Source of the DNA: Pedobacter kyonggii
GTDB taxonomy: Bacteria > Bacteroidota > Bacteroidia > Sphingobacteriales > Sphingobacteriaceae
Length of the DNA: 64,000 bases
Direction: 5' to 3'
NCBI RefSeq assembly: GCF_004310665.1
Contig: NZ_SIXF01000008.1
Location: 124,001-188,000 of the forward strand
Shown: positions 24,644 to 33,204 of the stretch, piece after piece
Numbering within the stretch: the first letter of the stretch is position 1
Layout: each line of letters begins with the position of its first letter
Program-made: the position numbers and the translations under genes
The notes under the pieces: generated by a model
Seen by the model: the letters and a program-made list of their open reading frames with translations, nothing else
Databases searched by the model: none
What the model was told of the DNA's origin: nothing

Positions 24644-27187
24644 ATGAAAAGAATATTTCAAGTTTTAATCCTACTAGTTTTAGCCGCTCCGGCCTTCGCT
24701 CAAATACGTCCACAAGGTCAGGCACCGGTAACCCCTTCTTTAAAGGTTGGTGGCTTAGATCTCGATTATTTTAGTCCAAAAGAATATATCATTGGTGGTA
24801 CCACAGTAACCGGAACACAGTATTTAGATAAAGAAGTATTAATTACCTTATCTAAACTAACTAAAGGCGATAAAATCGTTCTTCCTGGCGAGGCAACTTC
24901 TGATGCAATTAAAACGTTGTGGGCACAAGGTTTGTTTGATGATGTTAAACTTAACATCGAAAAATTTGTTCAGGATTCTGTTTATTTTGAAATTGAAGTA
25001 GTGGAGCGCCCGCGTTTAAGCTCTATCGATTTAAAAGGTATCCGTAAATCTGAAAAAACAGCGATCCAAGAAAAGCTAAATGATAAAACAGGTAAAATCG
25101 TAAACGATAACTTGTATAACACTACCTCGGCTATTGTTAAAAAATACTTATTGGATAAGGGCTTTTTCTTTACCCAGATCGATTACAAAACGCGTAAAGA
25201 TCCGAATGCAGAAAACAGTGTGGTATTAGAAGCAAATATTGATAAAGGTCACCGTGTTAAAGTACAGCATATCGATTTTACCGGAAACAAAGATTTTAAA
25301 TCAGCAAAACTCAGAAAATACCTTAAAACCCCTAAACAATTTGCCTGGTGGCGCTTTTGGGGCTCTGGAAAATTCGCAAAAGAGAAATACGAAGAGAACA
25401 AGGTAAAAATGATTGCCAAAATGCACGAGAAAGGTTATCGTGATGCTGAATTATTAAAAGATACCATTTACCAATACAACAAGAAAAAGGTTAACATCAG
25501 GATGGACCTTTACGAAGGGAAAAAATATTACTTCGGTAATATTACCTGGGCTGGCAATGCCATTTATCCAGATAGTATTTTGCAAAAAGTATTAACTATC
25601 GAAAAAGGTGATGTTTTTAGTGAGGAAAAATTAAATAAAAAATTAAACGGTGGTGGTGAAAACGGTGGCGATATTAACAGTATGTATACCGATAATGGAT
25701 ATTTAACTTTTAATATCGATCCGGTACAGACCAAAATTTATAGCGATACCGTTGATGTGGAATTACGCATGTACGAAGGACCACAGTATACCAACAACCG
25801 CATTACGTTAAAAGGTAATACCATCACAAACGATAAAGTTGTTTTACGTGAGATCCGTACTAAACCAGGACAGAAATTTAACAAAAGTGATCTAATCCGT
25901 ACCATCCGCGAAATCGGTCAATTGGGTAACTTCGACGAGTCTAAAACTGTACCTACACCTCGTCCTAACCCGGCAGATGGTACTGTAGATATTGAATATG
26001 CAGTAGAAGAGAAACCTTCAGATCAGATTGAGCTATCAGGAGGTTTTGGTGGTGGCCGTATCATTGGTACATTAGGCTTAACTTTCAACAACTTCTCATT
26101 ACGTAACTTATTTAATTTAAAAGCTTACAAACCATTGCCAAAAGGTGATGGGCAGAAATTAAGCTTGCGTGGACAAACCAACGGTAAATATTACCAATCG
26201 TATAGTTTCTCATTCTCACAACCTTGGTTTGGTGGCGAAAAACCGGTAAGTTTTGGTGTGAGTGCATTTACCTCATTACAATCTAATGGGTTAAGTTCTG
26301 ATAATGCGCAGTTTCAAAAAATACGTTTAAATGGTGTAACCGTTAGTTTGGGCAGAAGATTAAATTGGCCAGATAACTATTTTCAATTAAGCCATGCCTT
26401 TAGTGTACAACAGTATATCTTAAATAACTATTCAGGATATTTATTCAATACTGGTACATCTTATAATATAAGCTTATCACAGGAGATCAGCCGCGATTCA
26501 AGAGATTCGCCAATCTTCCCTAAATCTGGATCATTCTTACGTTTCACTGTTCAGGCAACTCCACCATTTTCATTGTTAAATAAAACAAACTATGCAACGG
26601 CATCTGATAGGGAGAAATATCGCTTTACTGAATATCATAAATGGAAATTCGATTCACAATGGTACCAACGTGTAGCCGGAAATCTGGTAATTAAAGCACA
26701 AGCGCAGTTTGGTTTCTTGGGTCAATACAATAAAGCAGTTGGCCAATCAGCATTTGAGCGTTTTAAATTGGGTGGTGATGGTATGCAGGGATTCGATTTC
26801 TTGCAGGGATCTGAGCTGATCGCGATGCGTGGTTACGCAAACAATGCTGTTATCCCTAATGGATCCGATCCGGCTGTAGCACAACAGTCAGGTAGCCCGA
26901 TTTATACTAAATATGTATTAGAGGCACGTTATCCGGTTATTGCGAGTCAGCAAGCTACAGCCTTCGTTTTGGCCTTCGCAGAAGCTGGTAACACCTGGAA
27001 CAGATTTGGTGATTTTAATCCTTTTAACGTTAGAAGATCAGTGGGTGTAGGTGCAAGGATCTTCCTTCCAATATTTGGTTTGTTGGGTATCGATTATGGA
27101 CATGCGTTTGATACGATTCCAGGCTTATCAGATGGAGGAAAGCAAAATTTTACATTTAGTATCGCACAACAATTAGGGGGATTTTAA
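24644..27187 (+). CDS. bamA: Outer-membrane protein assembly factor BamA
   Basis: From the ATG at 24644 the protein has 847 residues. An in-frame TTG at 24617 would add nine residues before the signal peptide and is rejected. The signal peptide (hydrophobic about 4-17, APAFA) is followed by about five POTRA domains up to about residue 470. These contain repeated turns such as YFEIEVVERPRLSSIDLKG and VVLEANIDKGHRVKVQHIDF. The Omp85 barrel follows, with RYPVIASQQATAFVLAFAEAG and GIDYGHAFDT close to the end. BamA inserts beta-barrel proteins, which would include PorT, PorG and the other barrels encoded here. Two periplasmic chaperone genes follow. Confidence 0.95.
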   Translation: MKRIFQVLILLVLAAPAFAQIRPQGQAPVTPSLKVGGLDLDYFSPKEYIIGGTTVTGTQYLDKEVLITLSKLTKGDKIVLPGEATSDAIKTLWAQGLFDDVKLNIEKFVQDSVYFEIEVVERPRLSSIDLKGIRKSEKTAIQEKLNDKTGKIVNDNLYNTTSAIVKKYLLDKGFFFTQIDYKTRKDPNAENSVVLEANIDKGHRVKVQHIDFTGNKDFKSAKLRKYLKTPKQFAWWRFWGSGKFAKEKYEENKVKMIAKMHEKGYRDAELLKDTIYQYNKKKVNIRMDLYEGKKYYFGNITWAGNAIYPDSILQKVLTIEKGDVFSEEKLNKKLNGGGENGGDINSMYTDNGYLTFNIDPVQTKIYSDTVDVELRMYEGPQYTNNRITLKGNTITNDKVVLREIRTKPGQKFNKSDLIRTIREIGQLGNFDESKTVPTPRPNPADGTVDIEYAVEEKPSDQIELSGGFGGGRIIGTLGLTFNNFSLRNLFNLKAYKPLPKGDGQKLSLRGQTNGKYYQSYSFSFSQPWFGGEKPVSFGVSAFTSLQSNGLSSDNAQFQKIRLNGVTVSLGRRLNWPDNYFQLSHAFSVQQYILNNYSGYLFNTGTSYNISLSQEISRDSRDSPIFPKSGSFLRFTVQATPPFSLLNKTNYATASDREKYRFTEYHKWKFDSQWYQRVAGNLVIKAQAQFGFLGQYNKAVGQSAFERFKLGGDGMQGFDFLQGSELIAMRGYANNAVIPNGSDPAVAQQSGSPIYTKYVLEARYPVIASQQATAFVLAFAEAGNTWNRFGDFNPFNVRRSVGVGARIFLPIFGLLGIDYGHAFDTIPGLSDGGKQNFTFSIAQQLGGF

Positions 27188-27287
27188 TTGATAAAGAACA
27201 AAAAATTAACTAATTATGCAATAAATCATTGCAATAGGAGTTTAAAGAAAGCTTAGGTTATTAACTATATCATTAACACACACAAAA

Positions 27288-27818
27288 ATGAAGAAGTATC
27301 TTTTTATCGCATTCCTACTTTGCACTTCTTTCGGTGCCTTTGCACAGAAGTTTGCTTATGTAGACACGGAGTATATTTTGAAACATTTACCAGAATATAA
27401 ATCGGCATTGAGTCAGTTAGATGTTGCCTCTAAACAATGGCAGCAGCAAGTAGATCAGAATTTTTCTGAAATCGACAGAATGTACAAGGCTTATCAGGCT
27501 GATCAGGTTTTGTTAACCGATGATATGCGCAAACGCCGTGAAAACGAAATTATAGAAAAAGAAAAACAGGCTAAGGAATTTCAACGTTCTAAGTTTGGGC
27601 CAGATGGGGATCTTTTTCAAAGTCGGGTAAAATTAATTAAACCTATCCAGGATAAAGTTGCCGAGGCTATTAAACAAATTGCAAAATCTAAATATTTAGA
27701 CTTCATTTTCGACAAAAGCAGTGAAGCAACAATGATGATTTATGCAAGTAGCAGTTACGATGTTAGTAATGATGTAATTGTAAAATTAGGTTATAAACCA
27801 GGGACTGTAAATAATTAG
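27288..27818 (+). CDS. OmpH/Skp-family periplasmic chaperone (copy 1)
   Basis: The 176-residue protein has a signal peptide ending GAFAQ and then a beta-strand FAYVDTEYILKHLPEY, the typical OmpH/Skp opening. A long charged helical stretch (about 50-110) and a closing strand region follow (KYLDFIFDKSSEATMMIYAS). Skp-like chaperones carry unfolded outer-membrane proteins to the Bam complex. It sits 100 bp after bamA and 62 bp before a paralogue of the same family. The two differ in length and tail, so they may have different clients. Confidence 0.93.
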   Translation: MKKYLFIAFLLCTSFGAFAQKFAYVDTEYILKHLPEYKSALSQLDVASKQWQQQVDQNFSEIDRMYKAYQADQVLLTDDMRKRRENEIIEKEKQAKEFQRSKFGPDGDLFQSRVKLIKPIQDKVAEAIKQIAKSKYLDFIFDKSSEATMMIYASSSYDVSNDVIVKLGYKPGTVNN

Positions 27819-27880
27819 TATATTCGCCCCTGATTTTTGAAGAAAAACAATTAGAAAAAATAAAAAAGTAAAATAGAACG

Positions 27881-28459
27881 ATGAGAAAGTTAATTAACGT
27901 ATTCTTTGTAGCAGCAGGGTTATTGTTTACAGCGAATATGGCAAGTGCACAACAAAAATTGGGTCACATTAATTCTGAAGAGGTATTTGCAAATTTACCA
28001 GAGGCTAAAACAGCTCAAACCACTTTAGAAACCTTAGGTAAACAAAAGCAAGCTGATATTGATGCAATGATCAAAGAATATCAAAGTAAAATGACTGCAG
28101 CAGAAGCTAAGCAAAAAACTTTGAGTGAGGCTAACAAAGAAACAGTGGGTAAAGAGTTACAAGCTGCGGGTCAAGAATTACAGGATTTAGAAAAACGCAT
28201 TACTGATGCGCGTACTAAAGCTTCACAAGATATAGGTACTAAACAAGGTGAATTATTCCAACCTATCCAGGCTAAAGTTGCAACTGCAATTTCTGCTGTA
28301 GCTAAAGAAAAAGGTTTAGCTTACGTTTTCGATATCGCAAACGGACAAGGTGGTAACAATTTAGTTTTCTGGGATGGTGGTGATGATATTACTGCTGCAG
28401 TTAAATCTAAATTGGGTATTACAGCAACTGCTGCAAAACCAGCTACACCTAAAAAGTAG
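27881..28459 (+). CDS. OmpH/Skp-family periplasmic chaperone (copy 2)
   Basis: The 192-residue paralogue of the preceding gene has a signal peptide ending MASAQ, then KLGHINSEEVFANLPEA, a coiled helical arm rich in K/E/Q (about 50-110), a return strand GLAYVFDIANGQGG, and a low-complexity tail ATAAKPATPKK. Same role as copy 1: holding nascent outer-membrane proteins in the periplasm. A terminator hairpin follows about 50 bp downstream, closing the bamA cluster. Confidence 0.93.
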   Translation: MRKLINVFFVAAGLLFTANMASAQQKLGHINSEEVFANLPEAKTAQTTLETLGKQKQADIDAMIKEYQSKMTAAEAKQKTLSEANKETVGKELQAAGQELQDLEKRITDARTKASQDIGTKQGELFQPIQAKVATAISAVAKEKGLAYVFDIANGQGGNNLVFWDGGDDITAAVKSKLGITATAAKPATPKK

Positions 28460-28509
28460 TTCTGAGTCGGGAGTTCGGAGTCCATCTCCTTACCAATTCA
28501 AAATATAAG

Positions 28510-28546
28510 GCGGAATTAAGTTTAACTTAGTTCCGCTTTTTGTTTT
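28510..28546 (+). terminator. Terminator of the bamA-ompH cluster
   Basis: GCGGAATTAAG (28510-28520) pairs with CTTAGTTCCGC (28526-28536, one wobble) across a 5-nt loop, followed by a TTTTTGTTTTT tract. Confidence 0.85.
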
Positions 28547-28576
28547 TGAGGATTTCCAATCACCGATTTATCTAGA

Positions 28577-28690
28577 CTGTCGTCATCTCGACTGAAGCGC
28601 AGCGAAATGGAGAGATCTATACTTGATAGATTTAGCTTCGCTGAGCACTTCGTGGTTTTCGGCTACGTTACACTCCGCTCGAAATGACGA
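28577..28690. repeat. CGTCATCTCG...CGAAATGACG element, copy 1
   Basis: The outer ends CGTCATCTCGA and TCGAAATGACG are near-complementary. The interior holds AAGCGCAGCGAAATGGAGAG and GTTACACTCCGCTCG words. A second copy is at 59878-59979. Confidence 0.75.
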
Positions 28691-28816
28691 TTTTCTTGTT
28701 GGAAGTTTTTGTTCAAGGGGGCTAAACATTTTAACTTTACAACATGCTAACTAACACTAAAACATTCCAATTTTCAACTAACTTTACAACTTTCTAACAT
28801 TCCAATTTCCACCGCA

Positions 28817-29635
28817 ATGCAGCTTACATCTCCAATAGGTATTTTCGATTCAGGTTACGGTGGTTTAACTGTTTTTCATTCTATTGCCGATAAATTACCC
28901 GAGTACAACTATATCTATTTAGGCGATAATGCCCGTTCGCCCTATGGCGATCATTCTTTTGAGACCATTTATAAATATACTTTAGAGTGCGTTGAATGGC
29001 TTTTTGCTAAAGGATGCCATTTGGTTATCCTGGCCTGCAACACAGCATCTGCAAAAGCGCTTAGAACGATCCAGCAAATAGATCTTCCTGCTAAGTATCC
29101 CGATAGGAGAGTGTTGGGCGTAATCAGGCCAACTGCAGAGGTTATAGACGCGTATACCAGCACAAAAAAAGTTGGTGTAATGGGAACCAGAGGAACGGTT
29201 AATTCTCAATCTTATCTTTTAGAAATAAATAAGTTTTTCCCCGAGATCAAAGTTTATCAGCAAAGTTGCCCGATGTGGGTGCCATTGATCGAAAACAACG
29301 AACACCTACAACCGGGAGCAGATTTTTTTATCAATGAATATTGTGATCAGTTATTGAGCCAGTCAAATGAAATTGATTGTGTGTTATTGGCTTGTACACA
29401 TTATCCTTTGTTGATGCCCAGACTGAAAAAAGTATTCCCAGATCATATCAACGTTTTAACGCAGGGTGAAATCGTTGCTAACAGTTTGATCGATTATTTA
29501 GAAAGACATCCAGAAATCGAACAGAAACTAGCTAAACAGGGCGAAAGACATTTCTATACCAGTGGTGATCCTTTGGCTTTTGATGAACATGCCTCGATAT
29601 TTTTTGGAGAGCCTTTGAAATCGAATAAAATGTAA
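28817..29635 (+). CDS. murI: Glutamate racemase
   Basis: The 272-residue protein has the glutamate racemase signatures: GIFDSGYGGLTV at the N-terminus (Asp and Ser of the active site), YLGDNARSPYG, the first catalytic Cys in LACNTASA and the second in LLACTHYPLL. It supplies D-glutamate for peptidoglycan. It follows the bamA-ompH-ompH cluster but is separated by a terminator and a repeat, so it is probably transcribed on its own. Confidence 0.96.
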   Translation: MQLTSPIGIFDSGYGGLTVFHSIADKLPEYNYIYLGDNARSPYGDHSFETIYKYTLECVEWLFAKGCHLVILACNTASAKALRTIQQIDLPAKYPDRRVLGVIRPTAEVIDAYTSTKKVGVMGTRGTVNSQSYLLEINKFFPEIKVYQQSCPMWVPLIENNEHLQPGADFFINEYCDQLLSQSNEIDCVLLACTHYPLLMPRLKKVFPDHINVLTQGEIVANSLIDYLERHPEIEQKLAKQGERHFYTSGDPLAFDEHASIFFGEPLKSNKM

Positions 29636-29720
29636 AGGCGGTTAATTGTTTAAATTGGTTAACTGTATATTATATTGCAAAATGCTAACTGGAAATTGTC
29701 AATTTTAGACTAACTAAGCA

Positions 29721-29739
29721 AATTTAGAATGTCTAAATT
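29721..29739. promoter_or_regulatory. Operator-like dyad upstream of the purF-like gene
   Basis: AATTTAGA (29721-29728), ATG, TCTAAATT (29732-29739) form a perfect 8-bp inverted repeat about 145 bp before the start codon. A further TTTTAGAC half-site occurs at 29703-29710. The regulator is unknown. Confidence 0.4.
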
Positions 29740-29856
29740 AATTAGGAGTAGTTATAAAGTGGAAGTAGATTTATAGCAATTTTAACGCATCTGTCAGCCT
29801 AAACTCATCATAATAAAAGAAAACATTTTTCTTTAGGTTGTAACAAGTTAAAAGGA

Positions 29857-29864
29857 TAACTTTG
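29857..29864 (+). promoter_or_regulatory. -7 promoter element of the purF-like gene
   Basis: TAACTTTG matches TAnnTTTG, 18 nt before the ATG at 29883. A TTG at 29838-29840 is only 16 bp upstream, shorter than the usual spacing. Confidence 0.5.
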
Positions 29865-29882
29865 CGGCTTCAAACCCACACA

Positions 29883-31784
29883 ATGAGTGATCAGATAAAA
29901 CACGAATGCGGAATCGCTTTTATTCGCCTGTTAAAACCACTTTCTTACTACCAGCAAAAGTACGGTACAGCACTTTACGGCCTTAACAAATTATACCTTT
30001 TAATGGAAAAACAGCATAACCGGGGCCAGGATGGCGCAGGTATTGCAACCATTAAACTGGATATGAAACCGGGCAGTAGGTACATTAGCCGATACCGGAG
30101 CATGGCATCTAATGCGGTAGCAGATATCTTCGAATATGTACAGAACAAATTTGTCGATATCCAGGAAAACACGCCTGAATTAATGCAGGATACGGAATGG
30201 CTCAAAAACAACGTAAGCTTTATCGGCGAGGTGTTAATGGGCCATTTGCGTTATGGTACGCATGGTAAAAACAGCATCGAAAATTGCCACCCTTTTTTAA
30301 GGCAAAACAACTGGATGACACGTAACCTGGTAATTGCAGGTAACTTCAACATGACGAATGTTGATGAGTTATTGGAACAATTGTACGAGTTGGGGCAGCA
30401 TCCAAAAGAAAAAGCAGATACTGTAACGGTATTGGAAAAAATCGGTCACTTTTTAGATGATGAAAACCAGGAGCTTTTCGATCAGTATAAAAAAGAAGGG
30501 CATGATAACGTTGCGATTACGCACAAAATATCTGATAATTTAGATATTGCAAATATCCTTCGCCGTTCGGCCAAAACATGGGATGGAGGTTATTCTATCT
30601 GTGGTATGGTGGGTAATGGCGATTCGTTCATTATGCGCGATCCGGCAGGTATCCGTCCGGCGTATTACTATTACGATGACGAGATTGTTGTAGCGGCATC
30701 TGAAAGGCCTGCTTTACAAACCGCATTTAATATCCAGTTTAAAGATGTTAAAGAGATCGACCCTGGTCATGCTTTAATTATCAAGAAAAACGGCGAGGTA
30801 AGCATGGAGCAGTTCCGCGAGCCTACCGAAAGATTATCGTGCTCTTTCGAGCGCATCTATTTCTCAAAAGGAAGTGATGTAGAAATTTACCGCGAGCGTA
30901 AACAGCTTGGTCGCTTATTAAGCGATAAAATCTTACAAGCCGTTAATTACGATTTAAAAAATACAGTATTCTCATTTATTCCAAACACGGCAGAAGTAGC
31001 CTTTTTTGGAATGGTTGATGGTGTTCAGCAATATGTACGCAGGCACCAGAAAGATATACTTTTACATAAAAAAGAAACATTAACCGATCAGCAGCTTGAA
31101 GACCTGTTATCTCTAGCCCCTCGTGTAGAAAAGCTTGCGGTTAAGGATGTAAAACTGAGAACTTTTATTACTCAGGACGCAGACCGTAGCGAAATGGTGG
31201 CACATGTTTACGATACTACCTATGGTATTATCAATAACCACCAGGATACTTTAGTTGCATTGGATGATTCGATTGTACGTGGTACTACATTAAAGCAGAG
31301 TATCATTAAAATTGTAGATCGTTTACACCCTAAGAAAATCATTATTGTTTCTTCTGCACCTCAGATCCGTTATCCTGATTGTTATGGTATCGATATGAGC
31401 AGAATGGGGCAGTTCGTGGCTTTCGATGCGGCTATTCAACTGTTAACGGAACGTGGCATGTGGCAGGTGATAGAAGATGTTTACACGAAATGTAAAGCTT
31501 CGTTACTTTTACCAAAAGAGGAAATTGTAAATCACGTTAAGGAAATTTATAAACCGTTTACTCCAGAAGAAATTTCGGCTAAAATTGCACAGATTATCAC
31601 GCCAAAAGGTACTGTTGCTGAGGTTGAAGTAATTTATCAAAGTTTAGAGAACTTGCACGAAGCTTGTCCGAAAAACAAAGGTGACTGGTATTTCTCAGGA
31701 AATTATCCTACCCCAGGTGGAAACAAGGTGGTTAATAAAGCTTTTGTTAACTGGAAAGAAGGAAATAACCAAAGGGCTTATTAG
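29883..31784 (+). CDS. Amidophosphoribosyltransferase, long form (PurF-like)
   Basis: From the ATG at 29883 there are 633 residues, well above the roughly 470-510 of standard PurF. An Ntn glutaminase domain comes first: after a short propeptide-like MSDQIKHE the expected catalytic Cys is residue 9 (CGIAFIRL), and NRGQDGAG and GHLRYGTHG follow. The phosphoribosyltransferase domain carries the PRPP-binding motif VALDDSIVRGTTLKQS. The extra length includes an insertion around VFSFIPNTAEVAFFGMVDGV and a C-terminal extension. It would make phosphoribosylamine from PRPP and glutamine, the first purine step. Because of its length it may be a PurF paralogue rather than the main enzyme; guaA, 3.6 kb away, is the only other purine gene seen. 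Confidence 0.88.
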   Translation: MSDQIKHECGIAFIRLLKPLSYYQQKYGTALYGLNKLYLLMEKQHNRGQDGAGIATIKLDMKPGSRYISRYRSMASNAVADIFEYVQNKFVDIQENTPELMQDTEWLKNNVSFIGEVLMGHLRYGTHGKNSIENCHPFLRQNNWMTRNLVIAGNFNMTNVDELLEQLYELGQHPKEKADTVTVLEKIGHFLDDENQELFDQYKKEGHDNVAITHKISDNLDIANILRRSAKTWDGGYSICGMVGNGDSFIMRDPAGIRPAYYYYDDEIVVAASERPALQTAFNIQFKDVKEIDPGHALIIKKNGEVSMEQFREPTERLSCSFERIYFSKGSDVEIYRERKQLGRLLSDKILQAVNYDLKNTVFSFIPNTAEVAFFGMVDGVQQYVRRHQKDILLHKKETLTDQQLEDLLSLAPRVEKLAVKDVKLRTFITQDADRSEMVAHVYDTTYGIINNHQDTLVALDDSIVRGTTLKQSIIKIVDRLHPKKIIIVSSAPQIRYPDCYGIDMSRMGQFVAFDAAIQLLTERGMWQVIEDVYTKCKASLLLPKEEIVNHVKEIYKPFTPEEISAKIAQIITPKGTVAEVEVIYQSLENLHEACPKNKGDWYFSGNYPTPGGNKVVNKAFVNWKEGNNQRAY

Positions 31785-31818
31785 ACCCCTAAACCCCCTA
31801 AAGGGAAATGAATAACAA

Positions 31819-31849
31819 ATAGCCCATATTTTATATGGGCTATTTTTTT
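31819..31849 (+). terminator. Terminator of the purF-like gene
   Basis: ATAGCCCATAT (31819-31829) and ATATGGGCTAT (31833-31843) form an 11-bp perfect stem, followed by T7. Confidence 0.9.
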
Positions 31850-31926
31850 GCTCATTTTTGCTAGGGAGAACACTGGAGAAGAGCCATTCGACTCCGCTAC
31901 CGTTTACAGACTCCGATATAAAAATC

Positions 31927-32074
31927 GTCATTGCGAGGAACGAAGATAACCGAACGAAAGTGAGCTCATGAATGCCTTTAAAAACAACTGCAAAAATGAA
32001 TAATCTTAATACATAGGTTAGTAGCGATCGTTGTAAGATTGCTTCGTCGGCTGAAAAAGCCTTCTCGCAATGAA
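31927..32074. repeat. TCATTGCGAGGAACGAAG-type composite repeat
   Basis: The left end reads CGTCATTGCGAGGAACGAAG and the right end TTCTCGCAATGAAG, in inverted orientation, with GATTGCTTCGTCGGCTG inside. It is a decayed copy of a widely dispersed bacterial intergenic repeat type. Confidence 0.6.
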
Positions 32075-32117
32075 GATAATCTGAGGAGATTTATATCTTT
32101 TAAATTCTCCTGGCGTC

Positions 32118-32153
32118 ATCCTGATCCGATAACTATCGGATTTATTTCAGGAT
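32118..32153. repeat. Nested hairpin: CCTGA dyad carrying an inner TCCGATA dyad
   Basis: The outer arms ATCCTGA (32118-32124) and TTCAGGAT (32146-32153) match the ACCCTGAA-N5-TTCAGGGT family. The inner arms TCCGATA (32125-32131) and TATCGGA (32134-32140) form an additional stem where other copies have a simple loop. Confidence 0.65.
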
Positions 32154-32206
32154 CTGTTTTAGTGTCACTACTGAAATATTGGAGAAGAGAAATTGATGAT
32201 TTTAGC

Positions 32207-32226
32207 GGTTCGTGGGGACACGAACC
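32207..32226. repeat. GGTTCGTG-GGGA-CACGAACC palindrome
   Basis: A perfect 8-bp stem with a 4-nt loop, REP-like in size, next to the divergent nested palindromic element. Confidence 0.6.
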
Positions 32227-32276
32227 ACGGCGAGGAAAGGTTTTCATCTTCCATTGATACTACTGCATTTTCCCAC

Positions 32277-32381
32277 CTAAACCTGACATTCGCGGAAAGC
32301 CCGGAGGCAAATTCTTCATTTGCCGAGGACTTGCAGCATTGGCAGGACTAACAATAATAGTTGTACTGTACCTGCTTTTCT
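32277..32381. repeat. Nested palindromic intergenic element, copy 2 (right half, divergent)
   Basis: It shares with 47834-47934 the ordered blocks CTAAACC (32277-32283), GACAT (32285-32289), GCGG (32292-32295), a hairpin, GGACTAACA (32345-32353) and TGCTTTTCT (32373-32381). Here the hairpin is GGCAAAT/ATTTGCC (32306-32312/32318-32324); the other copy has GGCC/GGCC in the same place. The left half of the element is not recognisable. Confidence 0.65.
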
Positions 32382-32434
32382 AAAAATGTGACCACCTAAG
32401 ACATCTAAGTACATCTAAGCTGGGAATGCAATTA

Positions 32435-33061
32435 TTATACGTAAAACTTAATGTACGTTTTAACGATGAGCCAAATGGCAAAAAAGATGATGACTACACC
32501 TGCGATTTTATTTAGCTTTTTAAGTGCATCTTCCTTTATTTTATAACGGAGTTTACTCGAATAGAAGCTCTTTGCGCCATCTATACCCAATTGTGTGGCC
32601 ATGGCGATAAAAAAGCAGACTAGTTTTTCGTTCAGCATGTTATTCAGTTTAACCGAGATGATTCCGCTTACAATAATCCAGAACATTAAGGTAGAGGGGG
32701 TGAGGATGCACATTAAAAATCCTTTTATCACATAACCCCGCTTGCTTACTTTTTGAAGCGTTGTACTATCGTAATTAACAGTAATTTTGGAAACGAGGTA
32801 ATAAATACCTACGGCCAACAGAAATACACCGCCAATACTGCCTACGTATTTATCAAATTCGGATTTATAATCGATAAACTGACTGCCAAAAAGAACCAGG
32901 CCAATTAAGATCACATCACTAATAATTACGCCAACAGCTAAAGAAAACCCAGCTTTGAAACCCCTCTCTATGCTGGTTTTGATCATTGCAAAAAATACCG
33001 GCCCTGTTAAAAACGACGAAATAATCCCTGCTCCTATACCTAGTAATATGGCTTCAAACAT
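32435..33061 (-). CDS. LysE-family translocator (amino-acid exporter)
   Basis: The 208-residue integral membrane protein of the LysE/RhtB type has an N-terminal FEAILLGIGAGIISSFLTGPVFF segment with the glycine-rich GAG and the GPVF turn of the family. Repeated hydrophobic helices (about six) follow, with a basic loop after helix 2 (IERGFKAG). Members export basic or other amino acids. It is divergent from the sugar permease gene, with a 143-bp shared upstream region that holds TTGCATA repeats. The substrate is unknown. Confidence 0.88.
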   Translation of the reverse strand: MFEAILLGIGAGIISSFLTGPVFFAMIKTSIERGFKAGFSLAVGVIISDVILIGLVLFGSQFIDYKSEFDKYVGSIGGVFLLAVGIYYLVSKITVNYDSTTLQKVSKRGYVIKGFLMCILTPSTLMFWIIVSGIISVKLNNMLNEKLVCFFIAMATQLGIDGAKSFYSSKLRYKIKEDALKKLNKIAGVVIIFFAIWLIVKTYIKFYV

Positions 33062-33087
33062 GCATTGTATTGTTTATAATATGCGAA

Positions 33088-33142
33088 TATGCAACTTTAT
33101 ACCTAAACATTTAACATTTATTTTTGTTGCATAGGTTGCATA
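33088..33142. promoter_or_regulatory. TATGCAAC / GTTGCATA repeat in the divergent promoter region
   Basis: GTTGCATA occurs twice as a 9-bp-period direct repeat (33126-33133, 33135-33142), and the complementary TATGCAAC lies at 33088-33095. Their position between the divergent LysE and sugar-permease genes suggests an operator shared by both. Confidence 0.4.
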
Positions 33143-33204
33143 AAATTTACTGGTTTTCATTTTTTTTTATTTATGTTTAGAGCCACTAAAACTAGATTTA
33201 AAAA

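Larger units (their letters stand above)
28460..28816. other. Intergenic region before murI: terminator and dispersed repeat
   Basis: This 357-bp stretch has no plausible gene. It holds an AGTCGGGAGTTCGGAGTC tract (28464-28485), a terminator, the CGTCATCTCG repeat and a low-complexity AACATTCCAATTTTCAAC tract (about 28738-28812) that reaches the murI start. Confidence 0.7.
31785..32434. other. Gene-poor 650-bp repeat cluster
   Basis: After a CCCCCTAAAGGG word and a strong terminator comes a string of non-coding repeats: a TCATTGCGAGGAACGAAG...TTCTCGCAATGA composite (about 31927-32074), a nested CCTGA-type hairpin (32118-32153), a GGTTCGTG palindrome (32207-32226) and the divergent copy of the nested palindromic element (32277-32381). 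The open frame 32039-32257 has no family resemblance and crosses two palindromes, so I do not call it a gene. Confidence 0.7.

Noticed and set aside
32039-32257. 72-residue open frame
   Set aside because: Built across the TCATTGCGAGG repeat and two palindromes; no protein-like conservation pattern visible.
32286-32342. Minus-strand frame ending MKNLPPGFPRMSGLGGKMQ
   Set aside because: Looks protein-like at first, but it has a stop codon upstream, no start that leaves more than 19 residues, and lies within the copy of the nested element.
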